A stretch of DNA of 64,000 nucleotides from Actinomadura nitritigenes (GTDB lineage Bacteria; Actinomycetota; Actinomycetes; Streptosporangiales; Streptosporangiaceae): contig NZ_JAGEOK010000027.1 in assembly GCF_017573545.1 (NCBI RefSeq), forward strand, positions 1 to 64,000. The letters are read 5' to 3'. How positions within the stretch are numbered: the stretch's first letter is position 1; the number at the start of each line of letters is the position of its first letter. Under the pieces are notes generated by a model that had not been told where the DNA came from, did no database searches, and saw only the letters and a list, made by a program, of their open reading frames with translations. Shown here one piece after another: positions 23,664-31,540 of the stretch. The translations under genes and the position numbers were made by a program.

Positions 23664-24563
23664 ATGCCAACAAGTGCACACGAGCTCCCGCTGGAGATGG
23701 TCCGCAACCGGCCCGAGCTCGTCCCCACCATCCTGCGGACCGTCTTCGGCCTGGACATCCTCGGCGAACCCAGCATCACGTCCGAGTCCTTCGCGGATCT
23801 GAACCCGGCCGAACTACGGTGCGACGCCACCGTCCTGTTCGACACCCGGGACAAGCGCGCCCACGGCGTCATCGTCGAGTCGCAGCAGCGGTTCGACGGC
23901 GGCAAGCAGTACAGCTGGCCCGCCTACATCGCGCTGCTCCGGCTACGCCACAAATGCGGAGCGACGCTGCTCGTCCTCTGCCCGGACGAGAACAGCGCCC
24001 GCAGATGCGCCGCCCCCATCGACATGGGGCATCCCAACTGGGTGCTCGAACCCCTGACCGTCCACCCCGGCATGCTCCCCCCGATCACCGACCCCGACGA
24101 AGCCGCCCGCATGCCCGAGCTCGCCGTCCTCAGCGCCCCAGCGCACGCCGACGGCCCGCACGCAAAAGACGTGGTCAGCGCCGTCGCGGCGGCCATCGAC
24201 ACGCTCACCGGAGACACCGGCCCTCTGTACCATGACTACCTGAGGACGCTGCTCTCCGACGCTGCACGCAAGCTCCTGGAGGACACTGTGAAGACCGCCG
24301 GCTACGAGTGGCAGTCAGACTTCGCCAAGAAGCACATAGCCGAAGGACTCGCTGAAGGACGGGCCGAGGGACGAGCTGAAGGGCGGGCCGAGGGAGAGGC
24401 GATCGGCGAGGCCAGGTTCCTGCTCCGCATCCTCAAGAACCGCGGCATCACCGTCCCCGACGAAGTCCGCGAGCGCATCACGAGCTGCACCGACACCGAC
24501 CAGCTCGAACGCTGGGGCGACCGAGCACTCGTCATCGACCGCGCCGAGCAGCTCTTCGACTGA
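23664..24563 (+). CDS. PD-(D/E)XK-like conserved protein (Rpn/transposase-nuclease related)
   Basis: The 299-residue protein resembles a large group of actinomycete hypothetical proteins related to Rpn-type PD-(D/E)XK nucleases. An acidic VLFDTRDKR and the HGVIVESQQRFDGGKQYSWPAYIALL segment (E-x-Q active-site style) lie at residues 60-90. A helical hinge with imperfect (AEGR) repeats follows near 230-245, and a C-terminal domain KNRGITVPDEVRERI...LERWGDRAL. The ATG at 23664 is chosen; a TTG three codons earlier is unlikely. Nuclease activity is inferred only from the fold resemblance. Confidence 0.75.
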   Translation: MPTSAHELPLEMVRNRPELVPTILRTVFGLDILGEPSITSESFADLNPAELRCDATVLFDTRDKRAHGVIVESQQRFDGGKQYSWPAYIALLRLRHKCGATLLVLCPDENSARRCAAPIDMGHPNWVLEPLTVHPGMLPPITDPDEAARMPELAVLSAPAHADGPHAKDVVSAVAAAIDTLTGDTGPLYHDYLRTLLSDAARKLLEDTVKTAGYEWQSDFAKKHIAEGLAEGRAEGRAEGRAEGEAIGEARFLLRILKNRGITVPDEVRERITSCTDTDQLERWGDRALVIDRAEQLFD

Positions 24564-24569
24564 TGTCCC

Positions 24570-24599
24570 GGCCGCCCCCGCTGCCGAGCGGGGGCGGCC
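24570..24599 (+). terminator. Strong GC hairpin
   Basis: GGCCGCCCCCGCT pairs with AGCGGGGGCGGCC around GCCG, seven bases after the preceding stop. Confidence 0.8.
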
Positions 24600-24669
24600 A
24601 CCTCCGAACGCCATCGAAGCTCCGCGCCCGGCTCGCTCTGCTGAGCGCATCGGCCTCGGGGAAGAGACC

Positions 24670-24897
24670 ATGGACATCAAGAACTACGAGTGGCAGTCGG
24701 ACTTCGCCAAGAAGCACATCGCCGAGGGATACCGCCAGGGCATGGCCAAGGTGGTGTTGCGAGTTCTGGACAGGCGGGGGGTCGTCGTCACGGACGAGAC
24801 GCGCGACCGGATCGCCGGTTGCGACGACATCGAACAGCTTGAGCGCTGGCTCGACCGCGCGGTCGACATGGACGTTGCGGACGGCCTCTTCGACTGA
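24670..24897 (+). pseudogene. Orphan C-terminal copy of the upstream PD-(D/E)XK-like gene
   Basis: The 75-residue frame repeats the tail of the gene before it: both contain YEWQSDFAKKHIAEG, then a shortened linker and a matching RGVVVTDETRDRIAGC...LERWLDRA domain. The nuclease-like part is missing. It begins with ATG after a weak GGGGAAGAG. It looks like a duplicated fragment, though a small free-standing domain could be expressed. Divergence in the second half shows the copy is not recent. Confidence 0.65.
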
Positions 24898-24904
24898 TGC
24901 GGGT

Positions 24905-24934
24905 CCGGTCCCGTCCTGTGGTGGGCGGGACCGG
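24905..24934 (+). terminator. Hairpin after the orphan fragment
   Basis: CCGGTCCCG and CGGGACCGG form a perfect 9-bp stem with a 12-base loop. Confidence 0.6.
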
Positions 24935-25085
24935 TTCGTGGGTTGGGGTCACGGGGGGCGGACCGTCCTGTTCGCTTCTCCGGGCGGCATCTCGGGCCGT
25001 TCTGGCGGGAGATCCCGGACGCGGTGAGCAAAGCACGATCCGCCGGATGATGCTGACGTCGGCCGACCAGGGCGGGGCAGCGTGA

Positions 25086-26330
25086 TCAACTCTGCGGGCG
25101 GTTCTCGGTGGTGGAGCGGTTGAGGAGGAGGCCGGCGGCGGCGAGGAGGGCCAGGACGATCACGGCGCCGCCGTAGATGTCGGCGGTGTCGCGCAGGCCG
25201 ATGTGCGTGGTGGCGATGCCGGCGGCGATCGCGGGCAGGCTGAACGCGAGGTAGCTGAGGGTGTAGACGGTCGCGAAGAGGGCCGCCCGGCGGGCCGGTT
25301 CGGCGAGGGACGCGGCGATGCGGAAGGCGCCGAGGAACGCGGCCCCGAAGCCGAAGCCGGAGATCACGGTGGCGGTGAAGAACAGCGGTGTGGACGCGGC
25401 GGCGAGCGCGGTGAGGGTGAGGGCGAGGCCGGCCGCGAGGACGACGGAGCCGCCGATCATCATGGGGCGGGGGCGGCGGGCGCCGGTCGCGATGACGGCG
25501 GTGGCGCTCGCGACCATCAGCGCGAAGACGACGAGTCCACCGACGAGGTGGCTGCGGACCCCGAGGACGCCGGCGGCGAGCGAGGGGCCGAGCGACATGT
25601 AGAGGCCGACGACGCCCCAGGTGGCGATCAGGCTGGGGACGATCAGCAGGAACGTGCCGCGGGCGCCGCGGGGGACGCTGACCTGCGGGCGCAGCGAGGC
25701 GAGCGCGCCGGGACGGCGGGCGGACGTCTCCGGCATGAGCAGCATGGCGGCGGCGGCGAGGGCGCACAGCGCGGCGAGCAGCCAGTAGACGAGGGTGGTC
25801 GGCGCGGGCGCGTACTGGACGAGCAGGCCGGAGCCGAGGGCGCCGGCGCCGAGGCCGATGCCCGGGGTGGCGCTGTTGACGAGGGAGGCGAGGCGCTGGT
25901 CGTGCGGGGGCTGCAGGTCGACGAGGCCCGCGCTGATCGCGCCGGTGGCGGTGCCGGTCGCGAGGCCCTGCAGGATGCGGGCGGCGACGAGCCAGCCGAC
26001 ACCGTCCGCGGCGACGAACATCAGCATGGCGGCGACCTGGGCGACCAGCGCGGCGGCGAGCACGGGACGGCGCCCGATGTGGTCGGAGAGGGCGCCGACG
26101 GTGACGAGCGCGGCCAGCAGCGCGAGAGCGTAGACGGCGAAGACGACGGTCAGCGTGGTCGCCGAGAACTTCCATTCGGCCTGGTAGACGACGTAGAGGG
26201 GGGACGGCGCGGCGGCCGCGGCCATGAAGGCGAGGAGGGTGGCGGCGAGGGTCCAGAAAGCGGCGGCGCGGGGCAGCCGGCGGGTCCGCGGGCGCGCGGC
26301 GGGTTCGGCGGCCGGGAGGGCGGTGGTCAC
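25086..26330 (-). CDS. MFS drug-efflux-type transporter
   Basis: The 414-residue protein has about twelve membrane helices. The motif A loop is GALSDHIGRRPVL between helices 2 and 3, and motif C-like glycine-rich GIGLGAGALGSGLL is in helix 5, which marks drug:proton antiporters. Substrate unknown. It is divergent from a TetR gene with two matching operator-like sequences between them, the usual arrangement for an inducible efflux pump. The start ATG-GTG region (MTTALPA) has GGAG six bases upstream. Confidence 0.92.
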   Translation of the reverse strand: MTTALPAAEPAARPRTRRLPRAAAFWTLAATLLAFMAAAAAPSPLYVVYQAEWKFSATTLTVVFAVYALALLAALVTVGALSDHIGRRPVLAAALVAQVAAMLMFVAADGVGWLVAARILQGLATGTATGAISAGLVDLQPPHDQRLASLVNSATPGIGLGAGALGSGLLVQYAPAPTTLVYWLLAALCALAAAAMLLMPETSARRPGALASLRPQVSVPRGARGTFLLIVPSLIATWGVVGLYMSLGPSLAAGVLGVRSHLVGGLVVFALMVASATAVIATGARRPRPMMIGGSVVLAAGLALTLTALAAASTPLFFTATVISGFGFGAAFLGAFRIAASLAEPARRAALFATVYTLSYLAFSLPAIAAGIATTHIGLRDTADIYGGAVIVLALLAAAGLLLNRSTTENRPQS

Positions 26331-26339
26331 GGCGAACTC

Positions 26340-26410
26340 CTAAAGCAAAGATATTGGCTTTAAGAGACCGTACTCCCCTCCGGACACTAAAGCAAAGATT
26401 ATTGCGTTAA
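26340..26410. promoter_or_regulatory. Two copies of a TetR operator-like sequence
   Basis: CTAAAGCAAAGATATTGGCTTTAA (26340-26363) is a near-palindrome with TAAAGC/GCTTTA arms. CTAAAGCAAAGATTATTGCG (26387-26406, continuing TTAA) is a second, less symmetric copy. One copy abuts the MFS start and the other overlaps the TetR -10 box TAACCT (26408-26413). Occupancy by the divergent TetR would shut off both genes. Confidence 0.8.
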
Positions 26411-26419
26411 CCTGGCCCC

Positions 26420-27001
26420 ATGAGCACCGCCACCCGTTCCGCGGCGGCGCGGCCCGGCGGGCGCAGCGCCCGCGTCCGGGACGCGGTGCACCGCGCGGTC
26501 ACCGAGCTGATCTGCGAGCGCGGCGCCGACCGGGTCACGATCCCCCTGGTCGCGTCGCGCGCGGGCGTCAACCCGACGACGGTCTACCGACGCTGGGGCA
26601 CCGTGCCCGCGCTGCTGGCCGATGTGGCCGCCAAGGAGTTGGACGCCGACGCGCCTCCGCCGCCGACCGGCGACCTGCGCGCCGACCTCGCGGCGTACGC
26701 CGAGTGGGACCTGGCGCATCTGTCGCGCCCCGGCGGCATCGCGTTCTTCCGCGCGGAGGTCGCGGACGACCTCGACGAGCGCAAGGCGGGCCTGCGGGAA
26801 TGCCTCCGGCAGGTCAACGGCGACCTGGAGGCGGTCGTCGCCGCGGCCCGCGCGGGCGGTGAGGCCGACCCGCCGCCGGTCGAGGAGATCATCGACCGGG
26901 TGGTGGCGCCGCTGTACTTCCGGGTCGTCTTCTCGATCCCGGGCACCGACGCCCGTTTCGCCCGGAGGCTGGCCGAGGAGTTCCTCGACGGGCGGTCCTG
27001 A
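26420..27001 (+). CDS. TetR-family regulator of the divergent MFS pump
   Basis: The 193-residue protein carries a TetR helix-turn-helix (VRDAVHRAVTELICERGADRVTI, recognition segment AGVNPTTVYRRWGTVPAL) and a TetR_C-type ligand domain. The -10 box TAACCT lies only six bases before the ATG and there is no ribosome binding site, so the mRNA is probably leaderless. A second operator copy overlaps that promoter, predicting autorepression. Confidence 0.92.
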   Translation: MSTATRSAAARPGGRSARVRDAVHRAVTELICERGADRVTIPLVASRAGVNPTTVYRRWGTVPALLADVAAKELDADAPPPPTGDLRADLAAYAEWDLAHLSRPGGIAFFRAEVADDLDERKAGLRECLRQVNGDLEAVVAAARAGGEADPPPVEEIIDRVVAPLYFRVVFSIPGTDARFARRLAEEFLDGRS

Positions 27002-27035
27002 CCGGGACGCGGCCGCCCCCGCCGCCGCGTCCCGG
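27002..27035. terminator. Bidirectional terminator between convergent genes
   Basis: CCGGGACGCGGC and GCCGCGTCCCGG form a perfect 12-bp stem with a 10-base loop, between the TetR stop and the methyltransferase stop. Confidence 0.8.
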
Positions 27036-27042
27036 ACGCGGA

Positions 27043-27849
27043 TCAGGCGCGGCAGAGGATCTCGCCGTGCGTGACGGAGTACCAGCCGTCCTCGGCGGCG
27101 GCCCACTCCTTCCAGCCCTCGTAGACGCGCTGCAGTTCCTCGCGGGTGGCGTGGCCGGCGGCGACGGCCTTGTCCGCGACGGACGAGTCCCGCATCCGGC
27201 CTCCCCATGACTCGCTCCACCACTCGCGCTCCTCCGGGGTGGCATAGCACCAGGCCGACGCGGACGCGGTGACGTCGGTGAACCCGGCCCGCCGCGCCCA
27301 GGAGACCAGCCGCCGCCCGCCCTCCGGCTCGCCGCCGTTGCCGCGGGCCACCTTGTAGTAGATGTGCCGCCAGGGGGCCATGGCCTCGGGTTCCGGGTAC
27401 CAGATCATGGTGCCGAAGTCGGCCTCGCGGGCGGCGACGATCCCCCCGGGCTTGGCGACCCGGCGCATCTCGGCCAGCGCCCGGACGGGGTCGGCGATGT
27501 GCTGCAGGACCTGGTGGGCGTGGACGACGTCGAAGGTGTCGTCGGGGAAGTCCAGGGCGTGGACGTCGGCGACGGCGAACTCGACGTTGGTCACGCCCTT
27601 GGCCTCGGCGTTGCGGCGGGCCTCGGCCAGGACGACCTCGGCGGCGTCGGTGGCGGCGACGCGTCCGGGCGCGACCAGCTCGGCCATCCCGGCGGTGATG
27701 GTGCCCGGACCGCAGCCGACGTCCAGCACCGAGAGCCCGGCACGCAGGTGCGGGACCAGGTACGCGGCGGAGTTCTCGACGGTGCGCCACTGGTGCGCGC
27801 TCAGCACGTTCGCGTGGTGGCCGTGGGTGTAGGTCGCGTTCGCGGACAT
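27043..27849 (-). CDS. Class I SAM-dependent methyltransferase (UbiE-like)
   Basis: The 268-residue protein has motif I VLDVGCGPGTITAGMAE, the acidic TDAAEVVLAEARR strand end, DVHALDFPDDTFDVVHAHQVLQHI and VAKPGGIVAAREAD, all typical of Methyltransf_11/25. Substrate unknown; the C-terminal 100 residues contain many aromatic residues. The ATG at 27849 is used because GAGG lies nine bases upstream; a GTG three codons earlier sits on its ribosome binding site. The promoter region has two inverted repeats. Confidence 0.88.
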   Translation of the reverse strand: MSANATYTHGHHANVLSAHQWRTVENSAAYLVPHLRAGLSVLDVGCGPGTITAGMAELVAPGRVAATDAAEVVLAEARRNAEAKGVTNVEFAVADVHALDFPDDTFDVVHAHQVLQHIADPVRALAEMRRVAKPGGIVAAREADFGTMIWYPEPEAMAPWRHIYYKVARGNGGEPEGGRRLVSWARRAGFTDVTASASAWCYATPEEREWWSESWGGRMRDSSVADKAVAAGHATREELQRVYEGWKEWAAAEDGWYSVTHGEILCRA

Positions 27850-27889
27850 CGGGATCACCTCTCTGTCGATGTCCGTACCCTACGCCGAC

Positions 27890-27926
27890 TTCTCAGAATT
27901 TGAGAACTGAATCTCGTATAATGAGA
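27890..27926. promoter_or_regulatory. Two short inverted repeats upstream of the methyltransferase
   Basis: TTCTCA-GAATT-TGAGAA spans 27890-27906 and TCTC-GTATAAT-GAGA spans 27912-27926. They share the TCTC/GAGA arms and lie about 40-75 bases before the methyltransferase start in an AT-rich patch. A regulator binding site is likely; the regulator is unknown. Confidence 0.5.
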
Positions 27927-27948
27927 CAGTGTCGGCGTGCGGACATGC

Positions 27949-27985
27949 GGAAGGGGGCCGAGGCGCGATGCCTCGGCCCCCTTCC
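27949..27985. terminator. Long perfect hairpin terminator
   Basis: GGAAGGGGGCCGAGGC and GCCTCGGCCCCCTTCC form a 16-bp stem with the five-base loop GCGAT. It lies downstream of the small minus-strand gene ending at 28080. Confidence 0.85.
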
Positions 27986-28079
27986 GGAGCCGGTTCGTCA
28001 GGCGGCCGCCGTCAGGCCGCCTTCCCCGTCATGCGACCTTGCTCGCCAGGCCGGGTTGCTCGCCAGGTCGCGTTGCTCG

Positions 28080-28319
28080 TCATGCGGCCAGGGCGATGCG
28101 CCGGGCGGCGACGCGCCGCGCGGCGGGGACCGCCGGGACGGGCGCCGGGGCGGGCAGCGGTTCGATCATGGCCAGCGCCGGCGGAACCTCGGCGTAGGCG
28201 TTCAGCGTCGCGTGGGTGAGTTCGGTGAGCCACGGCTGCACGACGGTCCGCTCGGCGGGCCCGTCCAGCCGCGGGTGGGTGAGATGGAATGTGCCGGTCG
28301 CTTCGCTCACTGTCGACAC
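28080..28319 (-). CDS. Small hypothetical protein
   Basis: From the GTG at 28319 (AAGGA four bases upstream) the product has 79 residues. The first 50 look ordered (TFHLTHPRLDGPAERTVVQPWLTELTHATLNAYAEV). The rest is Ala/Pro/Val-rich and then basic. I do not recognise a family. A strong terminator 95 bp downstream on the same strand supports a real transcript. Confidence 0.5.
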   Translation of the reverse strand: MSTVSEATGTFHLTHPRLDGPAERTVVQPWLTELTHATLNAYAEVPPALAMIEPLPAPAPVPAVPAARRVAARRIALAA

Positions 28320-28495
28320 CCCTTCCTTGACCCGGCGGCCCCGCGCCTGTGCGGCGGCCACCGGTTGTCACATACCCCTAGGTACGTAGGCACAAGCCAC
28401 TCGGTTCGGCGCCTGTTCCCAATCGCCCCAGGTTGTCCCCTAAGTCACATCCCAACCTAGAGCCCCCCTCGGACATTTCTCGAACAGATATTCGG

Positions 28496-30472
28496 CTAGT
28501 CGGGGGCGGGCGCGGGGTCGGTGGTGACCGAGCGGAGCAGCGGCCGGCTCAGCGCGCTCGCGCCGGCGATCCCGCCGAACCCCAGCGCCACGAACGCGGC
28601 GAGCGTCACCGCCCCGGACGCGCCGAACCCGATCGCGAACGGCGAGGCGAAGAACAGCCCGGTCGCCAGCGAGCCGCCGCCCATCACGACGAGCGGGATG
28701 AGCGTCTCCTGCCGCCGCGCCCGGTCCAGCACCCGCAGCGGGGTGCCCGCGAGGCGCAGCATCGCGTAGGCCTGCCGCCGGTCCAGCACGGCCGAGGCGC
28801 CGGTGATGCCCGCGCTGGTGATCGCGATGAGGAACGACACGGCCAGCACGGTGAGCGCCCCCGTCCGCAGGTCGGCGAACAGCTGCGCCTCGCTCCGGTC
28901 CTCGTCGGCCGGGGTGGTGGCCACGTGGCCGGGGACGGCCGCGGTGAGCGCCGTACGAGCCCGGTCGACGGCGCCCGCACCGCCGCGCACGGTGATCGCC
29001 ACGACGGCGGCGCCCTCCACCGGGCTCCCGGCGACGGGCGGCCGCACCGCGACGCCCGCGTCGATCCCGTCCAGCCTGCCCCTGACCTGCTCGGCGACGG
29101 CGGCGGCGCGCCCGGGCGGGACGCTCAGCCGCAGTTCGCCGGAGTCCCCCGTCCCAGTGGCCGCCCCGCTGAGCAGGGCGAGGAACCCGGCGACGAACCC
29201 GGTCAGCGCGACGCCGGCGACCGTCCGCCAGGCGGAGCGCGGGTCGTCCATCAGCCGGCGCCCGGCCAGCAGCCGTGCCGGGCTCCGCGCGAGGCCGACC
29301 GTGATCCGGCCGATCAGCGCGACCACCCACGGCCCGGCGAGATTGATCGCGAGGAACGCCAGCACGAGGAACGCCAGCATGATCACCAGCCCGAGCCGCC
29401 CGAGGCCGGTCAGCCCGCCGCTCGTCGCGCCGAACGCGACCACGACGGCGCCGAGCACCAGCAACCGGACGGCGCGCATCGCGGGCGGCGTCTCGCGCCG
29501 GGCGACGCCGAGCGGGCTCACCACGACGCGGCGCAGCCCGGCGACCGCGCTGGCGCCGACGAGGACGGGCACCGCCGCGAGCACCGCCCCGGCGACGGGG
29601 AGGCCCGGCCACAGGTCGGAGGCATACCAGCCGCCGCCCGCGATGGTGATGCGGGTGAGCGCCGGGATCGCCGCCGCGTACAGGGCGGTCCCGGCCAGCG
29701 CGCCCGCCGCCGCGGTGACCACGGCCTCCGCGGTGGTGATCGCGACGACCTGCCCGGGGGTGGCGCCGACCAGCCGCAGCGCGGCGAGCCTCCGGTCGCG
29801 GCGCGCGACGGTCAGCCGGGCGGCGGCGCCGCCGAACACCAGCAGCGGGACGACCATCAGCACCGACGCGATCGCGACGAGCGCCTGGTAGGCGCCGGAG
29901 AACGCGGTGGCGCCGGTGGAGTAGCGGGCGATCCGGGTGGGCGCGGCGGTGCCCTCCATGCCGGAGAGGCCGTCGCGGGGCGCCGTCATCGCGGGGTCGC
30001 CGGGGGCGTGGCCGACCACGGCGACGAGCTCCCCGGGATGGACGAGCGCGGCCCGTCCGAGGGTCCCGGCGCGGGCCGGGAAGCGGCCGGCGAGCTGGTC
30101 GGACGGCAGGTCCTTCATCAGCCGGGCGAGCGCGGGCGAGGTCCACGTCTCCCCCGGCCTCGGGAAGCGCGGCATGCCGGGCGGGGCGGGCGCGTCCGGC
30201 TTCAGCGCCGCCAGGTCCACGACGGTGATCGGCTTGCCGCGGACGTGGTCGGTCGCGAGCGCCTCGATCATCACGGGGGCCGCGGCCGCCTTGCCGGGGT
30301 GCCGCCAGGCGTCGGCGCGGGTCCGCTGCGCGAACGCGAGGTTGGCCGTCACCGCGAACAGCAGCAGGCCCGTCGAGACGGCCACCGCGGCGAGGGTGAG
30401 CCCCGAGCCGAGCAGGTTGCGGCGGCCCCCGCCGCGCAGCAACCGCCAGGTCAGGTCCAGCGTGCCGCGCAT
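28496..30472 (-). CDS. FtsX-like ABC transporter permease
   Basis: The 658-residue protein has the MacB/FtsX layout: an N-terminal membrane helix (LTLAAVAVSTGLLLFAVTAN), an extracytoplasmic region, three helices around AIASVLMVVPLLVFGGAAAR followed by RRDRRLAALRLVGATPGQV, four central helices, a second extracytoplasmic domain (about 440-530), and three final helices with the mirrored RRQAYAMLRLAGTPLRV motif. The duplicated half layout is typical of single-chain exporters for peptides, lipids or antibiotics. The ATG shares one base with the stop of the ATPase gene (TGATG). Confidence 0.88.
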   Translation of the reverse strand: MRGTLDLTWRLLRGGGRRNLLGSGLTLAAVAVSTGLLLFAVTANLAFAQRTRADAWRHPGKAAAAPVMIEALATDHVRGKPITVVDLAALKPDAPAPPGMPRFPRPGETWTSPALARLMKDLPSDQLAGRFPARAGTLGRAALVHPGELVAVVGHAPGDPAMTAPRDGLSGMEGTAAPTRIARYSTGATAFSGAYQALVAIASVLMVVPLLVFGGAAARLTVARRDRRLAALRLVGATPGQVVAITTAEAVVTAAAGALAGTALYAAAIPALTRITIAGGGWYASDLWPGLPVAGAVLAAVPVLVGASAVAGLRRVVVSPLGVARRETPPAMRAVRLLVLGAVVVAFGATSGGLTGLGRLGLVIMLAFLVLAFLAINLAGPWVVALIGRITVGLARSPARLLAGRRLMDDPRSAWRTVAGVALTGFVAGFLALLSGAATGTGDSGELRLSVPPGRAAAVAEQVRGRLDGIDAGVAVRPPVAGSPVEGAAVVAITVRGGAGAVDRARTALTAAVPGHVATTPADEDRSEAQLFADLRTGALTVLAVSFLIAITSAGITGASAVLDRRQAYAMLRLAGTPLRVLDRARRQETLIPLVVMGGGSLATGLFFASPFAIGFGASGAVTLAAFVALGFGGIAGASALSRPLLRSVTTDPAPAPD

Positions 30473-31178
30473 CACGCCGCCCCGGGGACCGGCTGCCGGA
30501 CGCGGCCGTCGCGGACGTGCACCGTCCGGTCGCACCAGCGCGCCACGGACGGGTCGTGCGTCACCACGACCAGCGACGCGTCGTTGTGCCGGGTCGCCTC
30601 GGTCAGCAGCCGCATCGTCTCGTGGCCGGTGGCCTGGTCGAGGGCGCCGGTCGGCTCGTCGGCGAAGACGACCGCCGGGCGCGGCGCCAGCGCGCGGGCG
30701 ATCGCGACCCGCTGCGCCTGCCCGCCGGACAGCTCGCCCGGCCTCCGGCCCTCCAGCCCGGCGAGCCCGAGCGGGCCGAACCAGGTCCGGGCGGCCGTGA
30801 CGGCCTCGCGGCGCGGCGTGCCGTTCAGCATGAGCGGGAGCGCGACGTTCTCCTCGGCGGGCAGTTCGGGGAGCAGCTGCCCGAACTGGAACACGAACCC
30901 GAACCGGGTGCGCCGCAGCGCGCTGCGGCGGCGCTCGCCGAGCGCGTCGATGCGCTGCCCGAGCAGGTGCACCTCTCCCGCGTCCGGTCGCATGATCCCG
31001 GCGAGGCAGTGCAGCGGGTGGACTTGCCGGACCCGCTCGGCCCCATGATCGCGACTGCCTCGGCGCGGCCGATCGCGAGGTCGACGCCGTCCAGCGCGAC
31101 GGCGGCGCCGAACCGCTTGGCCAGGCCGCGGCCCGTCAGGACCGGCTCCGGCCCGGCGAGGGGACGGGGCTCGCTCAC
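30472..31178 (-). pseudogene. ABC transporter ATPase (MacB/LolD type) interrupted by a one-base frameshift
   Basis: The N-terminal part (GTG at 31178: GRGLAKRFGAAVALDGVDLA, Walker A MGPSGSGKST) and the C-terminal part (MRPDAGEVHLLGQ, signature LSGGQAQRVAIARAL, Walker B VVFADEPTGALDQ, H-loop VVVTHDPS) lie in different frames. The break is directly after Walker A, near 31015-31022. There TCCACCCGCTGCAC should read with one extra base (ST-LLHC), so a single nucleotide is missing. The total of 707 bases equals 235 codons plus two bases, consistent with this. Everything else is intact, so a sequencing error or very recent mutation is likely. Confidence 0.88.
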
Positions 31179-31420
31179 GCCGCGGCCCTCCGCCGCTCCC
31201 CGGCCGACCGCAGCTCGATGACCTCGCCGGACGCCGAGCCGGTCCCCGCGCCGGTCCCCGCGCCGGGCCCAGTGCCCGGTCCGGGCTCGGCGTGGTCCGA
31301 CGGGCCGCGGGAGCGCCGGTCCCGGACCGACTCGACGATCTCCCGGACGGGGATCACCAGCCCGCCGTAGATCACGAAGACGGCGAACACGACGATGAGG
31401 GGGGTGTAGATCAGTTCCAT
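31175..31420 (-). CDS. Small single-pass membrane protein of the ABC operon
   Basis: The 81-residue product has one N-terminal membrane helix (IYTPLIVVFAVFVIYGGLVI), a basic stretch VRDRRSRG and a Gly/Thr/Pro-rich cytoplasmic tail. It overlaps the ATPase start by GTGA and leads the exporter operon. I do not recognise a family; it may assist the transporter or link it to the divergent histidine kinase. Confidence 0.7.
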   Translation of the reverse strand: MELIYTPLIVVFAVFVIYGGLVIPVREIVESVRDRRSRGPSDHAEPGPGTGPGAGTGAGTGSASGEVIELRSAGERRRAAA

Positions 31421-31540
31421 GGCTCCAGCGTGCGCGCGGCGGGGGCGCGCGTACATCGGGCACAGGTCCGGTCCCCGGCGGCCGCCCATCGGCCGAACGG
31501 CCGATCCCGGGGTCCGCTCCGGGTCGTAATCTGCATAATC

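Noticed and set aside
23664..24897. Insertion sequence containing the PD-(D/E)XK-like genes
   Set aside because: No terminal inverted repeats with target duplications and no DDE transposase; the 38-bp inverted repeat is a single hairpin, not paired element ends.
31005..31030. Programmed ribosomal frameshift in the ABC ATPase
   Set aside because: No slippery heptamer or stimulatory hairpin is evident, and ABC ATPases are not known to need one; a missing base is simpler.
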